DNA from: Poindextera sp963719975
GTDB taxonomy: Bacteria; Pseudomonadota; Alphaproteobacteria; Caulobacterales; Caulobacteraceae
Assembly (NCBI GenBank): GCA_963719975.1
Contig: CAVRED010000012.1
Location: 151,449 to 215,448 of the forward strand
Reading direction: 5' to 3'
Length of the DNA: 64,000 nt
The notes beneath the pieces are model-generated. The model made no database searches and was not told the origin of the DNA. It saw nothing but the letters and a program-made list of their open reading frames with translations. This document shows positions 28,720 to 38,891 of the stretch, in pieces (position 1 is the stretch's first letter; every line of letters starts with the position of its first letter). The position numbers were made by a program, and so were the translations under genes.

Positions 28720-30500
28720 GCCAATGCCTCCTCGACGCCCGCGCGCAGGAGGCGCGCGAAGGCTGAGTGCGGATCGGCTTCCAGGGCCGCCCGGTCGCCG
28801 GTCTCAAGCACGCGTCCATGGTCGAGGATTGCGATGCGGTCGGCGCGTCCAACGGTCGACAGCTTGTGAGCGATGATGATCGCCGTCCGCCGCTCGCCTG
28901 CACGGCCGCCGAGGAGCTTGTCGAGCGCGCGCTCGATCAAGAGATCGGAAGCGGGGTCGAGCCTGGACGATGCTTCGTCCAGCACGACCAGGCCGGGGTC
29001 CTTCAGAAAGACCCGGGCGAAGGCGAGCAGCTGCGCCTCGCCGGCCGAGAGGCCCGCTCCCGCAGCCAATACCGTTGCCAGCCCCTGCGGCTGGCGGGCC
29101 AGCCAAGGACCCAGCCCCAGGTCCTCCAGAACCTCGATGACGCGCTCGTCCGATATAGAGGCGTCGAACAGGGTGGCGTTATCGCGCACGGTGGCGTCGA
29201 ACAGCTGGACTTCCTGTGTCACCAGGCCGATGCGCCCGCGCAGCTCGGCGAGGGTTGCTTCACGAATGTCTTCGCCGTCGAGCGCGATCCGGCCGGCCGC
29301 TGGGTCGTAGAGCCTGAAGAGCAGGCGCGTGAGCGTCGTCTTACCGCTGCCGGTGCGGCCCAGGAGGCCTAGTATCTCCCCGGGCTTCAGCTCGATCGAG
29401 ACGTCGCGTAGCACCGGGGCGTCGGCCCGGTACGCGAAATCGACGCGCTCGAAGGCCAGCTTGGGGGCGATCGTCTTGGCGCTCTCCCACTCGAGGCCGG
29501 GTCCGTCGAGCAGGTCAGGCCCGATCGAAAGGAGGCCACGGATGCGGCTGAGGCTGGCGGAGGCGGTCTGGAACTGCTGCAGCTGGCCGCCGATGTTCAT
29601 CACCGGCCCCTGCATCATCCCGGCCAGCTGCATGGCCATCAAGACGGTGCCGATCGAGATCGCGTGCCGAAGGTAGAGCCAGGCGCCGAGCGCCAGCGCG
29701 ATAGCAAAGCCGAACTGGAAGAGGCCGACCGCCACCAGGAAGATCCAGGGTCCGCGGCGGCTTGCGTCAATGTTGGAGACCGCCAGCTCCTTGTTGAGCT
29801 CAGCGAAGCGCCGCATGACGTGCTGGCCGCCGCCGTTGGCGCGGACGTCCTCCAACCCCGCCAACCGCTCCTCGAGGAACGCGGAGAATGCGGAAAAGGC
29901 ATCGCGGTTGCGCTCCCAAGCAGCGCGCGAGACGTTGCGCATGGCGTGCAGCTGGAACCCAGCGATGGCGGCGACCACGGCCATCTCGGCGCCGATGCGC
30001 CAGTCCACGCCGACGCACAGCACGATGACGATGCCGATCAACAGAAGCACGCCGCCGACTATCTGCAACACGAACTGCGAGAAGAAGTTGGCCAGCGCCG
30101 CGACGTCGCCGTCCACCCGTTCGATGATATCCCCTGGGGAGGTCGCCGTGTGGTAGCTCATGTCGAGGTAGAGGACGTGGGTGGCCAGATCCCGCCGCAT
30201 GCGGTTGGTCGACGCCCAGGCGAGCTGGGCCGAGAAGTAGGTCGCCCCGATCTGCAAGAGTTGCTGGGTGATCGCGGCGGCGATGAAGAAGCCGGCCAGC
30301 GTCCACAGAGTCGCCAGCGACGCATGCCGCCCGCCGCTCACCGCCGTGTCGACGAAGCGGCGCATGATCGGCGGCGACACCAGTTGCATCGCGATGCCGG
30401 CCAGCATGAAGGCGGCCAACGCCGCCATCCGCGGCGATTCCGGCCGCAGGTAACGCACGAGAACGCCTCCGATGTTGGTCGCAGGCTTTGCGCGAATCAT
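28716..30500 (-). CDS. ABC exporter half, partner
   Basis: About 594 residues from ATG 30500 (MIRAKPATNIGGVLVRYLRP). An upstream extension is in frame but looks non-coding. There are six membrane helices, then Walker A LLGRTGSGKTTL, a shortened signature LSAGEAQLLAFAR (Ala-Gly-Glu in place of Gly-Gly-Gln), Walker B LVVLDEASSRLD with the catalytic Glu present, and the H-loop IAHKLSTV. The two genes complement each other: this one supplies the intact Walker B, and the downstream one the intact LSGGQ. That is the usual composition of an asymmetric heterodimeric exporter. Confidence 0.9.
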   Translation of the reverse strand: MIRAKPATNIGGVLVRYLRPESPRMAALAAFMLAGIAMQLVSPPIMRRFVDTAVSGGRHASLATLWTLAGFFIAAAITQQLLQIGATYFSAQLAWASTNRMRRDLATHVLYLDMSYHTATSPGDIIERVDGDVAALANFFSQFVLQIVGGVLLLIGIVIVLCVGVDWRIGAEMAVVAAIAGFQLHAMRNVSRAAWERNRDAFSAFSAFLEERLAGLEDVRANGGGQHVMRRFAELNKELAVSNIDASRRGPWIFLVAVGLFQFGFAIALALGAWLYLRHAISIGTVLMAMQLAGMMQGPVMNIGGQLQQFQTASASLSRIRGLLSIGPDLLDGPGLEWESAKTIAPKLAFERVDFAYRADAPVLRDVSIELKPGEILGLLGRTGSGKTTLTRLLFRLYDPAAGRIALDGEDIREATLAELRGRIGLVTQEVQLFDATVRDNATLFDASISDERVIEVLEDLGLGPWLARQPQGLATVLAAGAGLSAGEAQLLAFARVFLKDPGLVVLDEASSRLDPASDLLIERALDKLLGGRAGERRTAIIIAHKLSTVGRADRIAILDHGRVLETGDRAALEADPHSAFARLLRAGVEEALA

Positions 30501-30748
30501 CGCGCCGTCAGAAATGTCAGTGCCCGGTGCGATGGATTTGCGGCCCCCGTCCGCAAATGTCTTTTTTGTCAGTCGATTATGCGGCGAGTGGACGCTGCGG
30601 TTCGCAGCTTCGTCCGAGGCGCCGGTCGGCAAGGATGAGATTAACAGGTCCAGGCGTGCTGGACACGGGTACGGTCGCCCCTGGGTCACACGGCCGTCCG
30701 GGTGTTGATTACGGGCAACGCCGTCCGGTCAGACGCCGTAGGGCCGGA

Positions 30749-31513
30749 TCAGTCCGGAATCATCCGCGCCTGGCCGATATAGCCGCGGTTCCACGTCGGG
30801 CTGATCGTCACGTCGTTGATGCAGACGTGCGCCGGCAGCCGCGCCAGGAACAGCACGAGCTCGCCGCAGTCCTCGGCCTGCACCATGCGCGCCCGATCGG
30901 CGGCGCTGACCGGGATGGGGCGCTTGTCGAGGATCGGCGTCGACACCTCGCCCGGGCAGACGGCCGTGGCGCGCACGCCATGGATCCCCTCCTCGATATT
31001 GAGGCTCTCGGTGAAGGCGTTCATCGCGAACTTCGCCGCGCTGTACGCCGGCCCGGTGGTTGCGCTGACGTGGCGTCCGGCCCAGGACGAGATGTTGACG
31101 ATGAGGCCGTCGCCTTGCTCGCGCATCTTCGGCAGCACGGCGTGACAACAGTAGAAGGCGCCGTCGAGGTCGATGCGGATCACCTGGTCCCAGTCGGCGC
31201 GCGAGAGGTGCTTCCAGTTGCGCCGCACGACGTTCAAGCCGGCGCTGTTGACCAGCACGTCGATGCGCCCCTCCGCGCCGGCGATGTCCGCGACCACGGC
31301 TTCGACCGCATCGGCGTCGGCGACATCGAGCACGGCGATGCGCGCCTTGCCGCCGTCGGCCGCGATGGCCGCCGCCACCGCCTTCAGCTGCGCTTCGCGC
31401 CGTCCGGAGAGCACGACGCCCATGCCCGCCGCGGCGAGCGCCCGCGCGGCCCCTTCGCCGATGCCGCTGCCCGCGCCGGTGATCCAGGCCGTCTTGCCCG
31501 ACAGGTCCCTCAT
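30749..31513 (-). CDS. SDR-family oxidoreductase
   Basis: A 254-residue classical SDR. It has TGAGSGIGEGAARAL for cofactor binding, SGRREAQ after beta-2 (Arg suggests NADP(H)), NSAGLN, NISSWAGRH with the catalytic Ser, and YSAAK. The C-terminus ends NRGYIGQARMIPD. It sits 32 nt after the end of the arylsulfotransferase-like gene on the same strand and may be co-transcribed with it. The 248 bp between this gene and the ABC pair hold no feature I can support. Confidence 0.92.
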   Translation of the reverse strand: MRDLSGKTAWITGAGSGIGEGAARALAAAGMGVVLSGRREAQLKAVAAAIAADGGKARIAVLDVADADAVEAVVADIAGAEGRIDVLVNSAGLNVVRRNWKHLSRADWDQVIRIDLDGAFYCCHAVLPKMREQGDGLIVNISSWAGRHVSATTGPAYSAAKFAMNAFTESLNIEEGIHGVRATAVCPGEVSTPILDKRPIPVSAADRARMVQAEDCGELVLFLARLPAHVCINDVTISPTWNRGYIGQARMIPD

Positions 31514-31545
31514 CGTCCGATCTCCCTAGGCAAGGCGGCCGGCCG

Positions 31546-32691
31546 TCACGCCAGCCCGTTCAACTGATTGAGGTTGCGGAACCGCGCCGGGTCGAGGTCG
31601 CGCCCGGCCAGCGCCGGGTGATCGACGTCGTAGCGGTGGGCGCGATAGATGCTCACCGTCGGCTCGCCGCGCGAGTTGTTGTTCACGAACGGGTTGATCC
31701 ACTCCCACACCACCTCCCGGCGGCGGGTCACTTCGAACAGGCGCCCGCTGGTGCCCTCGCACACCAGGACGTTGCCGGACGCCAGCGGCGAGGCGCCTGA
31801 GATGTGGCCGCTGAAGAACTGCTGCGAGGGGGCGCCGCGATAGTTCCACACCACCTCGCCGTTCGCCGGATCGACTTCGATGACGCGCGAGCTGTCGTGC
31901 CCGTTGTCGAAGATCATCACATTGCCGTTCGCCAGCCAGGTCGGGTTGTGCTGGCCGTGCGCCTTGTCGAGCTTGAAGCGCAGCTTGCCGGTCTCGTGGT
32001 CGATGGCCGCCACCCGGTCGCAGTTGCGGGCCGAGAACACGATGTCGCCCGCCGCGTTCACGTCGATGCCGTTGATGTGCGTCCACTCCCAGCGCCGGTT
32101 CGTCGGGTGAATGGCGTCCTTCAGAGGATCGAACAGCTTCCAGGTGTTGATGCGCCGGACCTCCTTGAAGTCGGGCGTGATCTCGACGAGGTCGTCGCCG
32201 ATCAGCCTGGGCATCTTCTCCCTTGGCATGCGGTAGCCGCCGCGGACCTTGCGATGCAGGTCCTCCGGCAGCTCCACCCACTCGGGCACCAGCGTGTTGC
32301 CGTTGGCGAAGCGGTGGAAGTCGTGGTGCTGGAAGCGGTTCTCGTACTCCCAGACCTTGTTCCCATCCCAGTCCACCTCGACCAGCGTGGTGTGGTAGCC
32401 GCCAAGGCGCGTCACGTGCACCTCGAACGGCGGGGGCGGCTTGGTTGGCTCATCGCGCGGCGGCGTCGCCAGGTTCACGTCCGAGCCGGTCATCAACAGG
32501 TTGCCGTTGTCGAGCAGCCGTCCGTACCCGGGCTTGATGTGCGTGAACGTCCACCGGTGCACCACCCGGCCCTGAAGATCGATCAGGTAGGTCGAGGCGT
32601 CGCCGTGCGGCGTCAGCAGCGTGTAGCCGCGGGTCGACAGACCCGGGCGGTGGAAAGTCAGTCCAGTGGGGCGATTGACGGACCAGCCCAT
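31546..32691 (-). CDS. Arylsulfotransferase-like beta-propeller protein
   Basis: A 381-residue protein of the aryl-sulfate sulfotransferase/PQQ-like propeller type. Blade repeats are seen as recurring GNxL and W.Y/W.W strands: RLLDNGNLLMTG, HHDFHRFANGNTLVPEW, HNPTWLANGNVMIFDNGHDS, SPLASGNVLVCEGTSG. His residues in HHDFHRF, THINGID and the SGHISG segment correspond to the conserved active-site-region histidines. No signal peptide is seen, unlike periplasmic AssT. Catalysis is therefore uncertain. It is divergent from the CoA-transferase gene. Confidence 0.75.
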   Translation of the reverse strand: MGWSVNRPTGLTFHRPGLSTRGYTLLTPHGDASTYLIDLQGRVVHRWTFTHIKPGYGRLLDNGNLLMTGSDVNLATPPRDEPTKPPPPFEVHVTRLGGYHTTLVEVDWDGNKVWEYENRFQHHDFHRFANGNTLVPEWVELPEDLHRKVRGGYRMPREKMPRLIGDDLVEITPDFKEVRRINTWKLFDPLKDAIHPTNRRWEWTHINGIDVNAAGDIVFSARNCDRVAAIDHETGKLRFKLDKAHGQHNPTWLANGNVMIFDNGHDSSRVIEVDPANGEVVWNYRGAPSQQFFSGHISGASPLASGNVLVCEGTSGRLFEVTRRREVVWEWINPFVNNNSRGEPTVSIYRAHRYDVDHPALAGRDLDPARFRNLNQLNGLA

Positions 32692-32926
32692 GCAGCACTC
32701 CGTTGGCCTCGCTTTCGCGCGGCCCGATTGGGTCGATGATGACGTCGGCCACCCGCGTCGCCCGCTTCAGCGCGACGGCGTTCGGGGCGTGAGCTGCGAT
32801 ATGTCAGACCTACCCACCGATGGACAAGGCCGCAGCGGCGATGCTGGCGCGCTTTACCCGCGCGTCATCGTCTGCCAATGCGAAGGCGGGCCGCCCGCCG
32901 GTGGCGGGTGGCCTGTTCGGGAGGAC

Positions 32927-35346
32927 ATGACGCCAGCGGCCCTGCAAGAGATCCGCGTCGTCGAGATCGGAGCCAGCCTCGCAACCGCCTGGTGCGGACG
33001 GCAGTTCGCGCTCTGGGGCGCGGACGTCGTCGTGCTCGAGCCAAGCGCCGGCTCGCCGCTCCGCCGCCGCGCTCCGCATGCGCCGGGACCGGACGGCGCC
33101 GCGTCGCTGCTCTGGACCCATGTCGCGGCCGGCAAGCGGTCCTTTCGCCAGGATATCGCCTGCCCGACGCCGGCCGATCTCGAAAGACTGCTCGCGGGCG
33201 CGGATGTGCTTCTCGCCGACCGTGACGACCCCTGGCTCGCCGAGCTCGGCGTCGCGGCCGAGGCGTTGCAGGCGTCGACGCCGGGGCTGGTCGCGGTGGA
33301 GCTGTCGCCGTTCGGACAGAGCGGGCCGCTCAGCGGCTATCAGTCGTCCGAGCTCGTGGTCCAGGCGCTGGCCGGCTACCTCAGCCTGAACGGCCACCCC
33401 GATCATGCGCCGCTGAAGGCGCCCGGCCACATCCTGGCCTACGCCTGCGGGGTCAGCGCCTTCGTCGCCGCGCTGGCCGGGCTGGTCGGGCGCGCCAAGC
33501 GCGGCGGCGGCGCTTTCGTCGAGGCGTCCGAGTTGGACACGATCGCCAGCATCCTGCCGCTGCTCAGGGGCCAGTACACAGGCGAGCATCCGCGGCGCAC
33601 CGGCGGCCCAGGCACCGGCGTCCGCCCGCAACCGTGCCAGGACGGCTTCGTCTCCTTCATGCCGCCGACCACCCGGCAACTGGGCGAGTTCGAGATCGCG
33701 CTGGGCGTTGCGCCCGACGCCTGGCCGGCTTGCGCCCGCGAGGCGCGTGCGCCGGGCCGGGCCGCGGAGCTGATGGAGTTCCTCGCCGGCTTCACCCGCG
33801 CGATGCCGGCGCAGGACGTGTTCCTGGCGCTGCTGAAAGCTGGAATTCCCGCCGGCATCGCCGCGCGGCCGGACGAGCTTCTTGCCGAGCCGCACCTTGC
33901 GGCGCGCGGCTTCTTCCACCCGATCGACGACCCGACGCTCGGGGCGCTCACGGCGCCCGGCGCGCCGGCGAAACTGTCGGCGACGCCCGCGCGCGGCTTC
34001 GCCCCGGCGCCCGGCCTGCCTGAGGCCGTCGGCCTGGACGCGATCGGCTGGGGCGCGCGCGGCGGCAGCGCGCCCTCGGCCGCATCGCCCGAACCGCCGC
34101 TGGCGGGGGTGCGGCTGCTGGACCTGACACAGGCCTGGATCGGCCCCTATGCGGCCATGCTGCTCGCCGACCTGGGCGCCGAGACGATCAAGATCGAGTT
34201 CCACCGCCGCCCGGACGTCTGGCGGCAATGGGGCTGGGCGCCGGTGCCGCTCACCACCGTCAACGCCGACGAGGTCAACGCCAGCCCCAACTACAACAGC
34301 GTCAATTGCAACAAGCGCTCGCTCTGCCTCGACCTGAAGAGCGAGCAGGGGCGCGACATCTTCCTGCGGCTCGCCGACGGCGCCGACCTGGTCATGGAGA
34401 ACTACACCCCGCACGTGCTCGAGGGGTTCTCCCTGGGCTACGAGGTCCTGCGCGAGCGCAACCCGCGCTTGGTCGTCACCTCGTTCTGCGGCTACGGAAA
34501 GACCGGGCCGCTCGCCGAGTTCAAGGCCAACGGAACCACCATCGAGGCCGTGGCGGGGTGGGACTTCTTCCATCGCTACCCGGACGGCGACCCGATGGTG
34601 ATGGGCTTCTACCAGGCCGACGCCATCACCGGCCTGCAGATGGCCGCAACGACGCTTGTCGCCCTGGTCCACCGCCTCCGCACCGGCGAAGGCCAGGCGA
34701 TCGACGGCAGCATGTACGAGGCCGCGGCCGGCTACATCGGCGAGACGCTGCTGGACGCCCAGTTCGGCGCGCGCCAGACGCCGTTCGGCAACCGCGACGC
34801 CGACTTCGCTCCGAGCGGCGTCTTCCGCTGCGCCGGCAAGGACGCCTGGATCGCGCTGACCATCCGCGACGACGCCGAATGGAGCCGACTGGTCGCTCTA
34901 GCGCCCGCGCTGGACGAGGCGGCGTTTGTCGGGGCCGGCCGTCGCCTGGCCTGGCAAGGAGACCATCGAGCAGCGGCTCGCGGAATGGACGCGCACCCAG
35001 GACGCCGCCGCACTGGAGCGGCGGCTGCAGGAGGCTGGTATCCCGGCCGGTCGCGTTCGGACCCTGGCCGGAGGTGCTCGACTGCCCGCACCTCGACGCC
35101 CGCGCCTGGTTCCGGCGGCTGGCCCACGCCGACGTCGGCGAGCATCTCTACAACGGCCTGCCGTGGCGTTTCGCGGGCGTCGCCCCGCGCCGCCACCTGC
35201 CGTCGCCGCGTCTCGGCGAGCATGGGCGGGACATCCTGAAAGCCCGGCTCGGCCTCGCCGACGCCGAGGTCGACGCGCTGGAGGCCGCCGGCGTCACCGG
35301 CGCCGTGCTGGCGAAAGCAAAGAGGCCCGAACCCGCGGGGAGATGA
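32927..35346 (+). CDS. Class III CoA transferase with two CaiB/BaiF domains (two frameshifts)
   Basis: About 806 residues when reconstructed. The first CaiB-like half (~1-370) opens EIRVVEIGASLATAWCGRQF. The second opens VRLLDLTQAWIGPYAAMLLA and includes NKRSLCLDLKSEQGRDIF, ENYTPHVLEGF and the GEGQAIDGSMYEA segment. Near 34935 the frame changes to give KETIEQRLAEWTRTQD. Near 35060 it changes again to give DARAWFRRLAHADVGEH and the end at 35346. The two shifts fall in the last 140 codons, while family similarity continues through all three frames, so they are most likely sequence errors. The stop overlaps the following enoyl-CoA hydratase region (1-nt gap), indicating an acyl-CoA catabolic operon. 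Start ATG 32927 follows GGGAGG. Confidence 0.85.
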
Positions 35347-35347
35347 C

Positions 35348-36175
35348 ATGACCTATCGCCATATCGAGGTGGAGCGGCGCGGCCGCATCGCCATCATCCG
35401 TCTGAACCGGCCGCGCTACCGCAACGCCCAAAGCCGGATCATGCTCGAGGAGATGACGGCCGCCTTCGCCGCGCTCGACATCGACAACGAGATCCGCGTC
35501 ATCGTGCTCGCGGGCGCCGGCGAGCACTTCTCCGCCGGCCACGACCTCGGCACGCCGGAAGAAGCGGCCGACGCGGAGACCAAGCCGTTCGGCGACGGGG
35601 TGCTCGGGCGGGTGAACCGCTCGTGGCGGCTCTTCATCGAGGACTCCCTGCGCTGGCGCGACGTGAAGAAGCCGACCATCGCCCAGGTGCAGGGCTACTG
35701 CATCTTCGGCGGGTTCCTGATCGCCTCCTGCATGGACATCATCATCGCGTCCGACGACGCCATGTTCCTGCCCTCGCATCTGCAGCTGCACACCGCGCCG
35801 TGGGACCTCGGCATCCGCAACGCCAAGCGCATCCTGTTCGAGAACCGCTTCATCCACGCCGACGAGGCGCATGCCCTGGGTCTGGTCTCAGAGGTCGTCG
35901 CGCGGGCGGACCTCGAGGCGGCGGTGATGGCGCAGGCCGAGCGTTGGGCCGAGAACGACCTCCTCACGCTTCGCATGCTCAAGCAGTCGATCAACCTCGC
36001 CCAGGACATGATGGGCTATCGCACCGCCCTGCACGCGGCCCACTCCAACTACATGGTCAACGAACTCGCCATCGGCGAGCGCCGCGCCCAGGAAATGCGC
36101 GCCGCCCGCCGCATGGGCGGCGTGGCCGCCGCGCTGGCCAAAGAGGAAAAGCGCAAGGCGGCGGCGAAGGGGTGA
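35348..36175 (+). CDS. Enoyl-CoA hydratase/isomerase family protein
   Basis: 275 residues, crotonase fold. The oxyanion-hole segments are GAGEHFSAGHDLG and QGYCIFGGFLIASC, and NRPRYRNAQS is the N-terminal family motif. A Glu/Asp-bearing helix (RFIHADEAHALGLV) follows. It acts on acyl-CoA thioesters, by hydration or isomerisation. The start lies 1 nt after the CoA-transferase stop, so the two are co-transcribed; together they suggest activation and breakdown of an organic acid. Confidence 0.92.
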   Translation: MTYRHIEVERRGRIAIIRLNRPRYRNAQSRIMLEEMTAAFAALDIDNEIRVIVLAGAGEHFSAGHDLGTPEEAADAETKPFGDGVLGRVNRSWRLFIEDSLRWRDVKKPTIAQVQGYCIFGGFLIASCMDIIIASDDAMFLPSHLQLHTAPWDLGIRNAKRILFENRFIHADEAHALGLVSEVVARADLEAAVMAQAERWAENDLLTLRMLKQSINLAQDMMGYRTALHAAHSNYMVNELAIGERRAQEMRAARRMGGVAAALAKEEKRKAAAKG

Positions 36176-36407
36176 TCACCCGGCCAGCGCCCAATGACGG
36201 CGCTGGCCACGCGTGGCGGTGGAAGCAGTCGAACGGCAACTCGTCTCTGGCGTAGCGCACACGGGCGCCGAACATGACGGCCGCAAGGTCGAAGCTTTGC
36301 TTTGACAAGTCTACCCCTGCCCCGGGATCGCGCCCAAACTGACATCGGCAGTCCGAGGGCTCGCGCCCGAAGCCCGGGCAAGAACGTGGGAGTGGGAGGG
36401 GGTCTGC

Positions 36408-37151
36408 ATGGGCATCAAGGCGATCGTGTTCGACGCCTACGGCACACTCTACGATGTCCAATCTGTCGACGCCGCGATCGATGCGGTGTTTCCGGGGTAC
36501 GGCCCGTTCATCGCGCAGGTCTGGCGCCTGAAGCAGCTGGAATACACATGGCTCCGCTCAATGATGGGGCGCTACGAAGATTTCCGGCGTGTGAGCCTCG
36601 ATGCGCTCGCCTTTACCCTTCAAGCGCTTGGCCTGCACGCGGACAGCGAATTGCTCGACGGCTTCGTCGAACGATACAACCGATTGGATCTTTACCCAGA
36701 CGTCCGGCTGACGCTCGAAGCGCTGCCGGGCTACCAGTTGGCGATCCTATCGAATGGCAGCCCGGGCATGCTCCAGGCTCTCGTTGGCAACAGCGGGATG
36801 CAACAATTGATCCCCACGGTCATGAGCGTCGATGACAAGCGGGCTTTCAAACCAGACCCTCGGGCCTATGAGCTGGTCGAGGAACGCCTCGGCCTGCCGC
36901 GGGACGCCGTCCTGTTCATCTCGTCCAATGGCTTCGATGTCAGTGGCGCCAAAAGCTTTGGCTTCACCGTTGTCCAAATCGAACGCGTGTCATCGCGTGC
37001 CCTGCAAACTGAATTGACGAACGTCGCGTCGATCGGTCCGGCGGCCGTGTTCAAGACGCTTCGCACCCAGACGGAGCATATCGGTTTCCCGCCTGACTTT
37101 GTCATCGATGCGATAAGCGGCCTGACGACACTACTGGCCGAACTGGGCTAG
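36408..37151 (+). CDS. Haloacid dehalogenase type II (HAD superfamily)
   Basis: 247 residues, (S)-2-haloacid dehalogenase type. The nucleophile Asp is in VFDAYGTLYDVQSV, LSNGSPGML holds the Ser motif, Lys is in KRAFKPDPRAYE, and FISSNGFDVSGAKSFGF is the terminal motif that distinguishes L-DEX enzymes. It hydrolyses C-2 halogen bonds of short carboxylic acids, by family; many such annotated proteins have other phosphatase-like roles. Codon use is visibly less G/C-biased at third positions (for example CTATCGAATGGC) than in its neighbours, hinting at later acquisition. ATG 36408 follows a GGAGGGGG site. The 232 bp before it hold no gene. Confidence 0.88.
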   Translation: MGIKAIVFDAYGTLYDVQSVDAAIDAVFPGYGPFIAQVWRLKQLEYTWLRSMMGRYEDFRRVSLDALAFTLQALGLHADSELLDGFVERYNRLDLYPDVRLTLEALPGYQLAILSNGSPGMLQALVGNSGMQQLIPTVMSVDDKRAFKPDPRAYELVEERLGLPRDAVLFISSNGFDVSGAKSFGFTVVQIERVSSRALQTELTNVASIGPAAVFKTLRTQTEHIGFPPDFVIDAISGLTTLLAELG

Positions 37152-37209
37152 CCTGCGGAGCGCGCCCGGCTAGCGGACGGAGAGTGCGCCGCGAGCCGCG
37201 CGCGGTGCG

Positions 37210-37299
37210 TGGCGGTGAGAGAGGGATTCGAACCCTCGATAGGGGTAAACCTATACACGCTTTCCAAGCGTGCGCCTTCAACCACTCGGCCACCTCACC
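37210..37299 (-). tRNA. tRNA-Ser (anticodon GGA)
   Basis: Reads on the minus strand from 37299. The acceptor stem GGTGAGG pairs with TCTCACC, the discriminator is G, and CCA is encoded. The anticodon stem CACGC/GCGTG holds the loop TTGGAAA (anticodon GGA, reading UCC/UCU). A long variable arm (TAGGTTTACCCCTA) identifies a class II Ser tRNA. The T arm has GGTTCGAATCC. Total 90 nt. Confidence 0.95.
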
Positions 37300-37442
37300 C
37301 GCTTCACGCGAGCGCCGCCTACTATAGCGGCGCGGCTTTCCGCGCAAAAGGATGCCTGATCCGGCGTTGGGGGCTCACGTTTTCGCGGCCGTGGGACTAT
37401 CTTGGCTGGCAAAGGCCAGACGCCCTTCGACAGGAGCCCCTC

Positions 37443-38099
<657 letters not shown>

Positions 38100-38110
38100 G
38101 CGATAGACCT

Positions 38111-38827
38111 CTGACCTACGACCTCTACTACTGGCCAGGCATCCAGGGGCGGGGGGAGTTTGTGCGCCTCGCGCTGGAGGCGGCAGGGGCGGACTACCGC
38201 GACGTGGCCCGCGCCAAGGGCGGAACCCGGGCGATGATGACGCTGATGGGCGAGAAGGGCCTCGTCCATCCGCCGTTCGCGCCGCCGTTCCTCATCGACG
38301 GCGAGGTGATGGTCGCCCAGGTCGCCAACATCCTTCTCTACCTCGGCCCGCGCCTTGGTCTCAGCCCCGCCGGCGAGGCCGAGCGCCTCTTCGCCCACCA
38401 GCTGCAGCTGACCGTGACCGACCTGGTCGCCGAGGCGCACGACGTCCATCACCCGGTCGGCGGCAACCTCTACTACGAAGAGCAGAAGCCGGAGGCGGCC
38501 AGGCGCGCCAAGTCGTTCCGCGAGGAGCGCATCGGCAAATACCTCGGCTATTTCGAGCGGGTGCTGGCCGCGAACCCGGCGCGGAGCGGCCACCTGATTG
38601 GCCAGGCGCTGACCTATGTCGACTTGAGCCTGTTCCAGGTGATCGAGGGCCTGAGCTACGCCTTTCCCCGCGCGATGGCGCGGCTGAGGTCGGGCTGGCC
38701 TGGCCTGATCGCCCTGCACGACCGCGTGGCGGGCCTCGAGCCGATCGCCGCCTATCTCGCGTCGGACCGCCGCATCCCGTTCAACGAGGACGGCATCTTC
38801 CGCCACTACCCCGAGCTGGACGCCTAG
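38111..38827 (+). CDS. Glutathione S-transferase family protein, non-canonical start
   Basis: About 238 residues. The N-terminal thioredoxin-like half starts TYDLYYWPGIQGRGEFVRLA, with Tyr and the GRGEFVR helix placed as in GST proteins of the sigma/alpha-like classes. PPFLIDGEVMVAQ has the cis-Pro region, and the C-terminal all-helical half includes ALTYVDLSLFQVIEGL. No ATG, GTG or TTG lies in frame at the expected beginning; the codon in the Met position is CTG (38111-38113). Either CTG is used or the original ATG is miscalled. It lies directly behind msrA. Confidence 0.85.
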   Translation: MTYDLYYWPGIQGRGEFVRLALEAAGADYRDVARAKGGTRAMMTLMGEKGLVHPPFAPPFLIDGEVMVAQVANILLYLGPRLGLSPAGEAERLFAHQLQLTVTDLVAEAHDVHHPVGGNLYYEEQKPEAARRAKSFREERIGKYLGYFERVLAANPARSGHLIGQALTYVDLSLFQVIEGLSYAFPRAMARLRSGWPGLIALHDRVAGLEPIAAYLASDRRIPFNEDGIFRHYPELDA

Positions 38828-38891
38828 CCCTCGCGGGGGCTTTCCTCGACGGCATTCGTTAGGTCATGGTGGGCCAGGGAGGACGCCGCCC

